A stretch of 64,000 nt of DNA from JACNIZ01 sp964344765 (lineage in GTDB: Bacteria > Planctomycetota > UBA1135): NCBI GenBank assembly GCA_964344765.1, contig CAYFOM010000003.1:1-64000 (forward strand), in the 5' to 3' direction. Each line of letters starts with the position of its first letter. The stretch's first letter is position 1. The position numbers and the translations under genes were made by a program. Positions 44,296-52,735 of the stretch are shown one piece after another. The notes beneath the pieces were generated by a model that made no database searches, had not been told where the DNA came from, and saw only the letters and a list, made by a program, of their open reading frames with translations.

Positions 44296-45159
44296 ATGAA
44301 CTCGCGCCTTGGCCTACTCGGTGGCGTCGTGCTGGCCGCCATCGTCTTATGGTGGGCGCTCGGCAGCGGAAGCTTGGAAGCCTCCGACGTCAAGCGCAAG
44401 CTGTCCGACTACTCGCTCGATCGCGAGCCGTTTGGCGTGCCGTTGCCGCCGATGTGGAAGGCGGAGTTGCAACAGAAGCTGGATCTGGGACCTGAGGTCT
44501 CACTGCTGGATCCGGCCGCTCCGGCTCTGGCGGCCGAGGTCCTACGCTCGGTTTCGTGGGTAGACCCGCAGTCCGTGGCCGTCAGCTTGGATTTGCCGCG
44601 CGGTCTACAAGTGGAATTCCTGCCGCGCCCGGCACGCTACCTGCTCGTCGTCAATTCGCGTCCAGCAGGCGTCTTAGCCGCCGACGGCACCATGCTGCCG
44701 GAAGGCCTGCCGCCGGATTTCAAAGGCGGCTTGATCCAAGTCCAACTCGAATCAGGGGAGCTGATCCCGCCAGCCGGCAAGCGTATTTCCAGCCCGGTTG
44801 CCCTCGAAGCGCTGCGCGCCTGGCCGGAATTCTGGCAAATGCAGGAAATTTCCGGCCTGACCATCAAACGAATTCAACGGAAAGCGGCCTATTCCAACGC
44901 CGTGCGCAGCGTCACGCCGCCGATGACGTTGATCCTCACCGACGGCCGCGAAATCGAGTGGGGCCGCTCGGAAGCGTCGCGCGATCCGAATACGCCGGAT
45001 TTAGCAACAAAAATGGCCCGTTTGGGCTCGGTTTTACGACAATATCCGCAGCTAGCCGGGGTACAGGTGGTCAACCTCGATCACCCGGACAAGGCATTCT
45101 TGCTGGACCATCGCTATTTGGAGCTGCCGTTTGATCCCGGCATCTTGGTAACGAAGTAA
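44296..45159 (+). CDS. Single-pass membrane protein, FtsQ/DivIB-like
   Basis: 287 aa. An N-terminal transmembrane helix (about 5-23) is followed by a periplasmic region. The stretch VSWVDPQSVAVSLDLPRG, then ARYLLVVNSRPAGVLAADG, resembles FtsQ, where the POTRA-to-beta domain carries the V..i....L.I.V.ERPPvA....G..lvD..G pattern. The C-terminal KMARLGSVLRQY and the LDHPDKAFLLDHRYLELPF segment also fit the FtsQ end. This is a weak similarity seen by eye. It stands outside any mur-fts gene cluster and lies upstream of rplM. It could be a divisome protein or an unrelated membrane protein. Confidence 0.4.
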   Translation: MNSRLGLLGGVVLAAIVLWWALGSGSLEASDVKRKLSDYSLDREPFGVPLPPMWKAELQQKLDLGPEVSLLDPAAPALAAEVLRSVSWVDPQSVAVSLDLPRGLQVEFLPRPARYLLVVNSRPAGVLAADGTMLPEGLPPDFKGGLIQVQLESGELIPPAGKRISSPVALEALRAWPEFWQMQEISGLTIKRIQRKAAYSNAVRSVTPPMTLILTDGREIEWGRSEASRDPNTPDLATKMARLGSVLRQYPQLAGVQVVNLDHPDKAFLLDHRYLELPFDPGILVTK

Positions 45160-45179
45160 AATCTCCGGCAATCCCTCTC

Positions 45180-45208
45180 TTGCCGAGGTCCAGAACCCTC
45201 GCTAGAAT
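45180..45208 (+). promoter_or_regulatory. Promoter of the rplM-rpsI operon
   Basis: TTGCCG (45180-45185) and TAGAAT (45203-45208) are 17 bp apart. A start near 45215 leaves a leader of about 29 nt before the rplM ATG. The -35 hexamer is the same as at the trmD-rplS operon. Confidence 0.65.
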
Positions 45209-45243
45209 GTGCGGCCCGTTACGCGGCGGGACCGCGAATTCCA

Positions 45244-45684
45244 ATGCGACCGAAAACTTCCCACCTGAAGCCAGCCGAAATCGAGACCGGTTGGTTCGTT
45301 GCTGACGCCGAGAACAAAGTCCTCGGTCGGTTGGCCCGTGACATTGCCTATGTTTTGCAGGGCAAGCACAAGCCAACTGTCTCCGAGCACACCCTTTGCG
45401 GCGATGCTGTCGTCGTGGTCAACTGCGAGAAGGTCGCAGTGACCGGCAACAAGGCTCAGCAGAAGACTTACGCCCGCGTGACCGGCTACCCCGGCGGTTA
45501 CATCGAGGAGAAATACGAAGACATCCTCGAAGAGCACCCCGAGCGCATTTTGGTCAAGGCTGTGGCACGCATGCTGCCTAAGAACCGCCTCGGCCGCAAA
45601 ATGCTCAAGCAGCTTTTTGTTTACACCGGTGAAGAGCATCCGCATGGTGCTCAGAAGCCGCAACCCTTTCCGGAATTGAGCTAG
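45244..45684 (+). CDS. rplM: 50S ribosomal protein L13 (uL13)
   Basis: 146 aa, the usual length. Family features: WFVADAENKVLGRLARDIA near the start, GDAVVVVNCEKVAVTGNKAQQK, YARVTGYPGG and the ERILVKAVARMLPKNRLGRKMLKQLFVY block. uL13 is an early assembly protein of the 50S subunit. It is followed 36 nt later by rpsI, the universally conserved rplM-rpsI pair. Confidence 0.97.
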   Translation: MRPKTSHLKPAEIETGWFVADAENKVLGRLARDIAYVLQGKHKPTVSEHTLCGDAVVVVNCEKVAVTGNKAQQKTYARVTGYPGGYIEEKYEDILEEHPERILVKAVARMLPKNRLGRKMLKQLFVYTGEEHPHGAQKPQPFPELS

Positions 45685-45720
45685 GGTTGCCCTTAGCGCG
45701 AAACACAACGCGACTGAACG

Positions 45721-46275
45721 ATGGAAGAAAACAACACGGCTCCTAGCCAACCCGAAGCTGACGGCACCATGGCCGAAGCATTGGCCGCTGCCATGGGCGC
45801 TTCGGTAGAAGGCGCTGAAGGCGGTGAAAACGCTGAAGAAGAGGTCATTCAAATTGACCCGACCGGCCGCATGGTGGAAGTCGCCAAGAACGGCTACCAC
45901 TGGGGCACTGGTCGACGCAAGGATTCGGTCGCACGCGTTCGCGTTCGTCCCGGCTCTGGCCAGTTCATGGTCAACGGCAAAGAATCCCGCGACTACTTCA
46001 CCCGCATTATGGACCACACCACCATCGAAGGTCCGTTGGTGTCGCTGAAGGTCCACAAGAAGGTGGACGTCTTTGTTTCCGCTTCTGGCGGCGGTGTGAC
46101 CGGTCAAGCCGGTGCCGTACGTTTGGGCTTGGGTCGCGCCCTGGTTGCGCTCTACCCGGATGCTCACGAATCGCTGCGCGATGCCGGCCACCTCAGCCGT
46201 GACTCGCGAATGGTGGAACGCAAGAAGTACGGCCGTCACGGTGCCCGTCGTGGTCACCAGTGGGGCAAGCGCTAA
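45721..46275 (+). CDS. rpsI: 30S ribosomal protein S9 (uS9) with acidic N-terminal extension
   Basis: 184 aa, about 50 longer than the usual 130. The conserved body starts near residue 58 (YHWGTGRRKDSVARVRV) and has the central GQAGAVRLGLGRAL and the basic C-terminal SRMVERKKYGRHGARRGHQWGKR, whose tail reaches the ribosomal P site. Residues 1-55 are Glu/Ala-rich and acidic with two Met codons (MAEALAAAMG), unlike typical uS9. A later start is possible but the upstream ATG is the only one placed sensibly after rplM. Function as uS9 is clear; the extension has no known role. Confidence 0.95.
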   Translation: MEENNTAPSQPEADGTMAEALAAAMGASVEGAEGGENAEEEVIQIDPTGRMVEVAKNGYHWGTGRRKDSVARVRVRPGSGQFMVNGKESRDYFTRIMDHTTIEGPLVSLKVHKKVDVFVSASGGGVTGQAGAVRLGLGRALVALYPDAHESLRDAGHLSRDSRMVERKKYGRHGARRGHQWGKR

Positions 46276-46347
46276 TCTGCGCGATTTTCACGGACCCCGG
46301 CCGGGGGGCTTCAGGCCGCTCAGCTTACTCCTCGAAATCGGGTTCCT

Positions 46348-46386
46348 GCGGGCCGTCGGCATGTTGTCGGCGGTCCGCTCTTTTTG
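46348..46386 (+). terminator. Terminator after rpsI
   Basis: GCGGGCCG pairs CGGTCCGC (one wobble) with an intervening loop and is followed by CTCTTTTT. It also overlaps the -35 region of the next promoter. A separate 12-bp palindrome CCCCGGCCGGGG lies at 46295-46306. Confidence 0.65.
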
Positions 46387-46409
46387 TTGAGCGGCAAACA
46401 GGATAGAAT
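46381..46409 (+). promoter_or_regulatory. Promoter of the YebC-family gene
   Basis: TTTTTG (46381-46386) is 17 bp from TAGAAT (46404-46409). The -10 ends 9 nt before the ATG at 46419, so the leader would be only 2-3 nt. Confidence 0.45.
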
Positions 46410-46418
46410 CGAAGAGCA

Positions 46419-47150
46419 ATGGCTGGACACTCACATTGGGCCAACATTCAGCGCACGAAATCGAAAGTCGATGCCAAGCGCGGCAAGGTTTTTAGCAAGT
46501 GGGCTAAGTTGATCATGTCGGCCGCCCGCACCGGCGGCAGTGATCCGGCGATGAACTTGGCGCTGCGCTACGCCATCGAGCGTGCCAAAGCCGACAACAT
46601 GCCCAAGGACTCGATTGAGCGGGCGGTCAAAAAAGGTGCCGGGGAACTGGATGGCGCGGCTCTAGAGGAAATCACCTACGAAGCCTACGCACCGGGCGGC
46701 GTCGCGATGATGATCGAGACGTTGACCGATAACCGTAATCGCACCGCGCCGAACCTGCGCCACATCATGGCCAAGCGCGGTGGTTCGATGGCCAACTCCA
46801 ATTCGGTTGCCTGGATGTTCAAACGCAAAGCCGTGTTTGCACTGCCCAAGGAAGGCATTGATGAAGACGAGCTGATGGAGCTTGCTCTCGATAACGGCGC
46901 CGACGACGTGACCACCGAAGAGGACAACATCTACGGTGTGGAAGCCGAGCCGGCAGAGTTCCTTGGCCTAAAAGCCGCCTTCGATGAGAAGGGTTGGGAA
47001 ATGTTGGATGCGTCGATCCGCTACATTCCCGATAACACGGTTGAGGTCAACGCCGAAGATGCCGAAAAGATCAATGTGCTGGTCGACATGATCGAAGACG
47101 ACGATGATGTCCAAGCCGTGCACCACAACGCAGAATTCACTGATGCTTAA
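46419..47150 (+). CDS. YebC/PmpR-family protein (TACO1 family)
   Basis: 243 aa. The start MAGHSHWANIQRTKSKVDAKRGKVFSKWAKLI is diagnostic, followed by GGSDPAMNLALRYAIERAKADNMPKDSIERAV, YEAYAPGGVAMMIE and DNRNRTAPNLRHIMAKRGG. Family members were long listed as transcription factors, but recent work ties them to translation of polyproline-containing proteins; which applies here is not shown. It overlaps the next gene by 8 nt. Confidence 0.95.
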   Translation: MAGHSHWANIQRTKSKVDAKRGKVFSKWAKLIMSAARTGGSDPAMNLALRYAIERAKADNMPKDSIERAVKKGAGELDGAALEEITYEAYAPGGVAMMIETLTDNRNRTAPNLRHIMAKRGGSMANSNSVAWMFKRKAVFALPKEGIDEDELMELALDNGADDVTTEEDNIYGVEAEPAEFLGLKAAFDEKGWEMLDASIRYIPDNTVEVNAEDAEKINVLVDMIEDDDDVQAVHHNAEFTDA

Positions 47151-48063
47151 ACGCCCCTTCATCATTCTCGCCGCCGATCCCGAAGTTCGCGCCCAATGCG
47201 AAAAAGCAGCCCAGCTTGCTGCCGACGGAATTGCCGAGACTACGGTCTACTCCAGCTTGGAGGAATTGCAGGCCGCCGGCCCGATCGAAGGCTTGATGGT
47301 GGTGGAGCCGACCGTGTTCGGTACAACCAGCCTGCATGAGTGGGCAATTGGATTCCTGCGCGAAAACCGCGTTTTGCTGTTCTTGCTCTCGCACGGTTGC
47401 GAGCAAGACGCCGACGGTTTGGCCCGTTTCGTTGGCGCCCAGGGTGCTCTGACCCTGCCGTTGGATGCCAACGGTTTGGCCGAGCGTTTGACCTCGCCGT
47501 TCGGCACACCGGGCGGTATTCCGCGCCCGCAGGTACCTGAGGTGGATCAAGAAACCCTCGAGCAAAACCTCGGCGCCCAACTCGGCGCGATTTTCTCGCA
47601 AAGCGAAACCGAAGGTCGCGAAGAGTTCGTCCAGACCATCACCGACAGCGAAACTGGGCTGTTTACGATGGACTACTGGGAGCACCGCCTGGAAGAGGAA
47701 TACAAGCGCTCGAACCGTTTCCGCTTCCCACTAGGCTTGGTGGTCTTCCGTGTTGACGGCATGATCGGCGAAGAAAAGATGCTCGACGTTTCCAGCGTCA
47801 TTTTGCTGGATACCCGCGATGTCGACGTGGTGTCGCGCTTTGACGACCAGACTTTCTTAGCATTGCTGCCGCACACCGGTCCTGCCGGTGCCGCCCTGTT
47901 CGCCAAGCGTGTGCAAGACGGTCTGAATGAACTTGGACTGACCGACCTGGTTGGGGATCATGTCGAGTGGAGTGCCAATTCGGTGATTAGCCCTGACTCT
48001 TCGCTGTCCGGTGCCCGCGACTTCTTGGCGCGCGCATTGAGCGAAGGCGTTTCACAGATCTAA
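47143..48063 (+). CDS. Pseudo-receiver plus degenerate GGDEF protein
   Basis: 306 aa from ATG 47143, which overlaps the YebC gene by 8 nt. The N-terminal 120 residues follow a receiver-like alternation of strands and helices, with Glu55 in LMVVEPTVFG where Asp is expected. The C-terminal domain (about 165-306) begins DSETGLFTMDYWEHRLEEEYKRSNRFRFPLGLVVFRVDG, which matches the GGDEF-family opening, but the signature loop reads RFDDQTF (about 232-238) in place of GGDEF. It should therefore neither accept phosphate nor make cyclic di-GMP. Such pseudo-enzymes can bind nucleotides or partners. Function unknown. Confidence 0.7.
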   Translation: MLKRPFIILAADPEVRAQCEKAAQLAADGIAETTVYSSLEELQAAGPIEGLMVVEPTVFGTTSLHEWAIGFLRENRVLLFLLSHGCEQDADGLARFVGAQGALTLPLDANGLAERLTSPFGTPGGIPRPQVPEVDQETLEQNLGAQLGAIFSQSETEGREEFVQTITDSETGLFTMDYWEHRLEEEYKRSNRFRFPLGLVVFRVDGMIGEEKMLDVSSVILLDTRDVDVVSRFDDQTFLALLPHTGPAGAALFAKRVQDGLNELGLTDLVGDHVEWSANSVISPDSSLSGARDFLARALSEGVSQI

Positions 48064-48087
48064 ACGATCCGGCTGGCGAAGAAGTGA

Positions 48088-48720
48088 TCAGCTGTCGGTG
48101 TCGGCCGGCGGCTGGTAGATTCCGGCGATTTTCCATTCGGTTCCGATTTCGAATTTCGAGATTTCGTCCATTGCCCGCGCGGTGCGAACCGCCGAATTCT
48201 CGACATAAATCGCCACTTCCCTGCCCGAGAATTCCAGGTAGTTGACGATGGGTTCGTCCAAAGTTCCGCCGGCGCGGTGCTCCGGGTCCAGCGCATTGTG
48301 GAATTCGAAAAAGCTTTGGCGCTCCATTTCTAAACCTAGGTAAACCGTCGAGCCGCGCGCCCACCAAACCAACACATTGCCGTTTTCCAATTGCTGACTT
48401 TCATACGGCTCCAACTTGTAGGCAAATCGACCTACCCAACCAATTTGCTTCTCCAATTCCGGGCGAAACAGCAGATAGGCGTCGGCGCCAGCACCGTATT
48501 CGGCCTTCATACTCTCGGCGAAGCAGCGGTATTCGTTCAGCGACTCCTTGGCCGCCCACGCCGCAAAAAAGCTGCGGCCGGTTTCTTCCGGCGAGCTGTA
48601 TTCAGGCCGCAAAGCCGACGCCCAAGCTTCAGGCGTCATGGTTTGGCAAGCAGGAACAGCAATCAACAAGCAGGCGGTCAGCACAGCTTTTGGCGCAAGG
48701 ATCAGGGAACGCGACGGCAT
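48088..48720 (-). CDS. Small lipoprotein of unknown function
   Basis: 210 aa. A signal with lipobox VPAC gives Cys25. The mature part mixes helical (about 38-75, with SSPEETGRSFFAAWAAKESLNEYRCFAESMK) and strand segments, and ends FEIGTEWKIAGIYQPP, a DUF4878/SnoaL-like pattern in which a curved sheet follows two helices. I do not recognise a family with confidence. It is divergent from the large DUF1573 operon, 24 nt away, with a shared TATATT/AATATA element between the starts. Confidence 0.7.
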   Translation of the reverse strand: MPSRSLILAPKAVLTACLLIAVPACQTMTPEAWASALRPEYSSPEETGRSFFAAWAAKESLNEYRCFAESMKAEYGAGADAYLLFRPELEKQIGWVGRFAYKLEPYESQQLENGNVLVWWARGSTVYLGLEMERQSFFEFHNALDPEHRAGGTLDEPIVNYLEFSGREVAIYVENSAVRTARAMDEISKFEIGTEWKIAGIYQPPADTDS

Positions 48721-48726
48721 GAGGCG

Positions 48727-48732
48727 TATATT
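48727..48732. promoter_or_regulatory. Shared -10 element of two divergent genes
   Basis: TATATT on the plus strand ends 12 nt before the ATG at 48745. Its complement AATATA lies 6 nt before the minus-strand ATG at 48720. With only 24 nt between start codons, the promoters overlap. Confidence 0.35.
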
Positions 48733-48744
48733 GGGCTACTGCAA

Positions 48745-49770
48745 ATGATGACGCAACTCCGAATTCTGCTGCTGTGCAGCCTGGCCGCCGCCTGCGGACC
48801 CGCCTCCGCCGACGATTCCGGCCTGGGTTTGGTGTTTGACGAACCCCGTTTGCAGCTCGGCACGTTGATCAGCGGCGAAGAACGGCTGATTACCTTCGAT
48901 TACCGCGTCGATGGGGCCGGCGTCGTGCCTACAGGCTTCCAGACTTCGTGTGGTTGCATCAACGTTCGCTTTGTTCAGGACGGCAAAGACCTGCCGCTGC
49001 ACACCGAACTTGAGGCCGGCAGTCGCGGACAGCTCAAGGTCGAGTGGAAGACCGCGGGCTTCCTCGGAGAAAAGAAATCCACCGTGCAAGTCCTCGGCAC
49101 CGGGCAGGGCTTGCCGCAGATGCTGACCTTCACCGGTACTTTGGAGCCGTGGTTCGTGCTCGAGGAAGCCATTACCGATTTAGGAGTGGCGGATGGACAA
49201 AGCGAAGTCAGCCATCGAGTCACCGTTCGTGCCCCCGAGCCATTCCGTTTGCTCGACATTCTTGCCGGTCAACCACCGCTGGAAATCCACGGCTTAGAGG
49301 CCACCGAGCCGGCCAAGGTGCAGCATTTTGACCTTGTGCTGCCGGCTGGAAAGGGCGAAGAGGGGGAACACAAAGGATTTGTGCAATTGCGAACTGACCA
49401 GCCCTACACCTTGACGGTGCCGTTGAAATACGAAATTGCCGGCCGTTTATGGGTCAAGCCAGGACGTCGGCTTCTGCTCGGGGCGATTCCGCAAGGTGTT
49501 GAAAACACGGCGGTTATGGAAGTTGGCGTGCGCGAGGGCGAGCTCCTGAAGCCCGATGTGCGCTGGGAAGGCGCGGATGGAGTGCAAATAAGTGTCGTAA
49601 CTTTAGACGAACTCAAGCATTACCAGATCAAGGTAGTTCTGCCTTCGCACTTGGCATCCGGTCCGGTGACGGGCAGAATTTACCTGCAACTGCAGCACCG
49701 CGACCGCGATTCGGTGCAGTCCCTCGAGCGTGTGGTCCAACTTGTGGGGGTGGTTTCCGCCTCCGAGTAG
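48745..49770 (+). CDS. DUF1573-family exported protein
   Basis: 341 aa from ATG 48745. The N-terminus is a signal with AAAC at Cys17, a weak lipobox. The first beta-sandwich repeat (about 25-130) holds the family signature TSCGCINVRF after the LGTLISGEERLITFDY strand. Two further Ig-like segments (about 135-235 and 240-340) follow. DUF1573 domains are secreted or periplasmic and of unknown function. This gene heads a ten-gene operon and is followed 17 nt later by a second DUF1573 gene. Confidence 0.82.
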   Translation: MMTQLRILLLCSLAAACGPASADDSGLGLVFDEPRLQLGTLISGEERLITFDYRVDGAGVVPTGFQTSCGCINVRFVQDGKDLPLHTELEAGSRGQLKVEWKTAGFLGEKKSTVQVLGTGQGLPQMLTFTGTLEPWFVLEEAITDLGVADGQSEVSHRVTVRAPEPFRLLDILAGQPPLEIHGLEATEPAKVQHFDLVLPAGKGEEGEHKGFVQLRTDQPYTLTVPLKYEIAGRLWVKPGRRLLLGAIPQGVENTAVMEVGVREGELLKPDVRWEGADGVQISVVTLDELKHYQIKVVLPSHLASGPVTGRIYLQLQHRDRDSVQSLERVVQLVGVVSASE

Positions 49771-49787
49771 GTCCTCTTTTTGCCCAG

Positions 49788-51014
49788 ATGAACAAAGTCC
49801 ACCTCATTCCCTGGCTCCTGACCTTGGCTTTGACCGCCTGTGGTTCGGATGGCGGATCCGGAACTACTGTTTCTGATCCGGAAGCCGGTTCCAACGCCAA
49901 TGCCGGCGCTTCCAGTCCTGCAGCCGGCGAGTTTGCCTCGCCGTCCGGCGACAACTCCGCCGCTGGAGCCACCAGCAGCTCGCCAGCCGCAACGAACAAC
50001 AGCGGCAACTCGACGCTTGCCGCCGGCGAGCCGGTACAGCCCTCGCGTAGTCGTTTGAAGTTCGAGTACATGGATATCGACCTCGGCGAGCTGTTCCAGG
50101 AAACCGATGTGCCGATCGAATTTCCGTTTGTCGTTGACGGGCCGGACCCGATTACGGTTTCCCATTTGAAGGCATCGTGCGGTTGCACCGACATCTTCTT
50201 GACCGTGGAGGGTGAGGAATGGCCAATGAACACGCCGATTCCGGCAGGTAGCAACGGTGCCATCGAGGGAACTTTCACGTCGGCGCAATACCAAAACGTC
50301 AAAACTTCGACGATTACCGTGCGCGGAAATGGTTTGGGTTTGCCGGCGGTATTGAACCTGCAAGCCTTTATTCGTCGCCACTTCGAATTGAGCCCGAGCG
50401 GTGTGCGCTTTGGCCAGCTGTCGGCGCGCAGCTTGAAGGAATCGCCGTACACCAAGCGCGTCAAGATCACGTCGTCCGAAGCAATGGAGATCAAGTCGTG
50501 GAAGCGATTGCCGGCCGGCATCGACGTGCAAGTGCTCGACGAAACCGAATTGCTCGAAGACGGCCGTCAGGTCAGTTTCATTGAAGTTTCGATCAATGAG
50601 AAGCATGGTGCAGGAATGGTCAACCGAAGCCTGCTGGCGACCACCTCGGTAGGGCGCGATCTTGAGATTCACGTCAGCGGCAACATTGTTGGACCGGTTC
50701 GATTTGCGCCGCAGGACTTCTTGAAGTTTGGTGCAGTCAACCAAGGCATGGCGGTGAAGCGCGTAGTCAAAATCATCGCGACTTCCGGCGAGGAAACCTT
50801 GCCGACTCCGACTGTAGATTTCATTGGCCCGGACGTGTTCCAATGGAAGCTCAGCGAAAAAGAACCAGGCCGCGAGTGGGTGGTACGTTTCACCCTTTCC
50901 GACCAAACTGATATTGGTCGCCACGGCGGCATTTTGAAAGTCAGCTTCCCTGAAGAAACTGGCATTGAACCCCATGAAGTAAAAGTTAGCGCCTTAGTGC
51001 GCAAAGCTCCGTGA
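49788..51014 (+). CDS. DUF1573-family lipoprotein with low-complexity linker
   Basis: 408 aa. Signal with lipobox LTAC gives lipidated Cys18. A Gly/Ser/Ala/Asn linker (about 19-82) holds the rest of the chain off the membrane. The DUF1573 domain (about 85-195) has the signature KASCGCTDIFL, and two more Ig-like segments (about 200-405) follow. Its stop overlaps the GTG of the ATPase gene (GTGA), so translation of a lipoprotein is coupled to a pilus-type motor. Confidence 0.82.
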   Translation: MNKVHLIPWLLTLALTACGSDGGSGTTVSDPEAGSNANAGASSPAAGEFASPSGDNSAAGATSSSPAATNNSGNSTLAAGEPVQPSRSRLKFEYMDIDLGELFQETDVPIEFPFVVDGPDPITVSHLKASCGCTDIFLTVEGEEWPMNTPIPAGSNGAIEGTFTSAQYQNVKTSTITVRGNGLGLPAVLNLQAFIRRHFELSPSGVRFGQLSARSLKESPYTKRVKITSSEAMEIKSWKRLPAGIDVQVLDETELLEDGRQVSFIEVSINEKHGAGMVNRSLLATTSVGRDLEIHVSGNIVGPVRFAPQDFLKFGAVNQGMAVKRVVKIIATSGEETLPTPTVDFIGPDVFQWKLSEKEPGREWVVRFTLSDQTDIGRHGGILKVSFPEETGIEPHEVKVSALVRKAP

Positions 51015-52735
51015 GAAAACGCCTCGGCGAAATCCTGATAGGGCAAGGCGCGATTAGCGAGGAGCAGCTACGAGCTGCTTTGGCCGCTCAGCAAACGCGC
51101 AGCCAACTCATCGGCCAAATCCTGATTTCGCAAGGGGCGACCGACGAACAAACCATTCATCGCGCGCTGGCGTTACAAGCGCGGCTGCCGTTTGTGGACC
51201 TAGACGGCAAAACGCCGCCGGCGCGATTGACGGAGTTGTTGAACGCAAGTTCAGCGTGGGAGCTTGAGGCGATTCCGGTCGCTGAAAAGAACGGCACGAT
51301 GATCGTTGCCGTAGCTGATCCGGAAAAAGCCGTGGTGGTGGACACACTAGGCTTTTTGTTGGACTCGCCGGTTTCCCTGGCCATCTGCCCGCCGACCGCG
51401 CTGCGTGGTGCGTTAGAGCGGGTATACGGCCCGCCGGACCGGGATGGCGACGATGGCGGCGACGAGCAAGCCCACGGGGACGAAGAAGAAGCCCCGGTAG
51501 TGCGCTTGGTCAACCGCATGTTTGAAGAAGCGGTGGAAATGCGGTCGTCGGATATTCATATCGAGCCGTTTTCCAACAAGGTGCAAGTGCGCTATCGGGT
51601 CGACGGTGCGTTGAAGCTGGCGGCCGAACATCCGGTGGATTTGCATTCGGCGTTAATCAGCCACATCAAAGTCAGCTCGGGCTTGGATATCGCCGAAAAG
51701 CGCAAGCCGCAAGATGGCCGCATCGAACACCGCGCCGGTGGTCGCGAACTGGACGTTCGTGTATCGGTTCTTCCGACCAACCATGGTGAATCGGTGGTCA
51801 TGCGTTTGCTCGACCGCGAGGCGAACCTGATTTCGCTGGAAGCGCTGGGCATGAGCGAATCTGCGTTGGATTGGTTTAAGGAAATCATTGACCGACCCAA
51901 CGGCATCTTCCTTGTCACCGGCCCTACCGGTTCCGGTAAAACGACCACGCTGTACGCCGCGTTGCAAACGCTGAATCGTGCCGACCGCAAGATTTTGACG
52001 GTAGAAGATCCGGTTGAATATCGGATTAAGGGCATCAACCAGGTGCAGGTGCAACCGCGCATCGGCCTCGACTTTGCCCGCGTTTTGAAAGCCTTCTTGC
52101 GCCAAGCGCCGAACGTCGTGCTGGTCGGTGAGATTCGTGACCGCGAAACCGCCGAAGTTGCCATTCAAGCATCGCTCACTGGTCACCTTGTATTCAGCAC
52201 GGTTCACACCAACGACGCTCCGTCGGCGGCGACGCGTTTGTTGGACATGGGCGTGCCGCCTTTTTTGGTGGCGACGTCCTTGCAAGGCGTTTTGGCTCAG
52301 CGCCTGGTGCGCAAACTTTGCGAAGCCTGCAAAGTCGAAGAGGCCGCCACTCCGTTGGAGACCAACATCCTCAAGCTGCCCGCCGGCGCCAAGCTTTACC
52401 ACCCGCGTGGATGCGCCGAGTGTTCGCGCACCGGCTACCGCGGACGCTTGGGTGCCTTTGAATGGCTGGGCATGACCGAAGGCATGCGCGAATCGTTGTT
52501 CCAATCTTCGGATGGCGCCACCTTCCTTCAGGCCGCACAAAAAGGATCGGCGTGGCATTCGCTGGAACATGATGTGCGCGACAAAGTGATGCAAGGCATC
52601 ACCACGGTGCAGGAATTACTGCGCGTGACTTCGATGTCTGCGCAGAAAGATGCCGAACCGGTGGCTGTCGCCGCCGCCTCAGGAGCCGAAGCTCCGCCCA
52701 CAACCTCGACTGAATCCGCAGACAATCCCTCATGA
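51011..52735 (+). CDS. GspE/PilB-type assembly ATPase, first copy
   Basis: 574 aa. An N-terminal MshEN/GspE-N domain (about 1-150, RLGEILIGQGAISEEQL) precedes the ATPase core: Walker A GPTGSGKT (about 304-311), Asp box VEDPVEYRI, Walker B-like VVLVGEIRDRETAE and the HTNDAPSAATRL His box. The zinc-binding CxxC pairs (CEAC and CAEC) are kept. These motors drive pilin or pseudopilin assembly in type IV pilus or type II secretion. GTG start overlapping the upstream lipoprotein gene. A second, similar ATPase lies two genes on. Confidence 0.93.
   Translation: MRKRLGEILIGQGAISEEQLRAALAAQQTRSQLIGQILISQGATDEQTIHRALALQARLPFVDLDGKTPPARLTELLNASSAWELEAIPVAEKNGTMIVAVADPEKAVVVDTLGFLLDSPVSLAICPPTALRGALERVYGPPDRDGDDGGDEQAHGDEEEAPVVRLVNRMFEEAVEMRSSDIHIEPFSNKVQVRYRVDGALKLAAEHPVDLHSALISHIKVSSGLDIAEKRKPQDGRIEHRAGGRELDVRVSVLPTNHGESVVMRLLDREANLISLEALGMSESALDWFKEIIDRPNGIFLVTGPTGSGKTTTLYAALQTLNRADRKILTVEDPVEYRIKGINQVQVQPRIGLDFARVLKAFLRQAPNVVLVGEIRDRETAEVAIQASLTGHLVFSTVHTNDAPSAATRLLDMGVPPFLVATSLQGVLAQRLVRKLCEACKVEEAATPLETNILKLPAGAKLYHPRGCAECSRTGYRGRLGAFEWLGMTEGMRESLFQSSDGATFLQAAQKGSAWHSLEHDVRDKVMQGITTVQELLRVTSMSAQKDAEPVAVAAASGAEAPPTTSTESADNPS

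Noticed and set aside
42746..44299. 517-aa open frame on the plus strand across the helicase gene
   Set aside because: The helicase motifs on the minus strand are complete, and the antisense frame has no recognisable domain or start signal.
46295..46306. Palindrome CCCCGGCCGGGG after rpsI as a regulatory site
   Set aside because: Short and GC-rich, expected by chance in this composition, with no promoter or start next to it.
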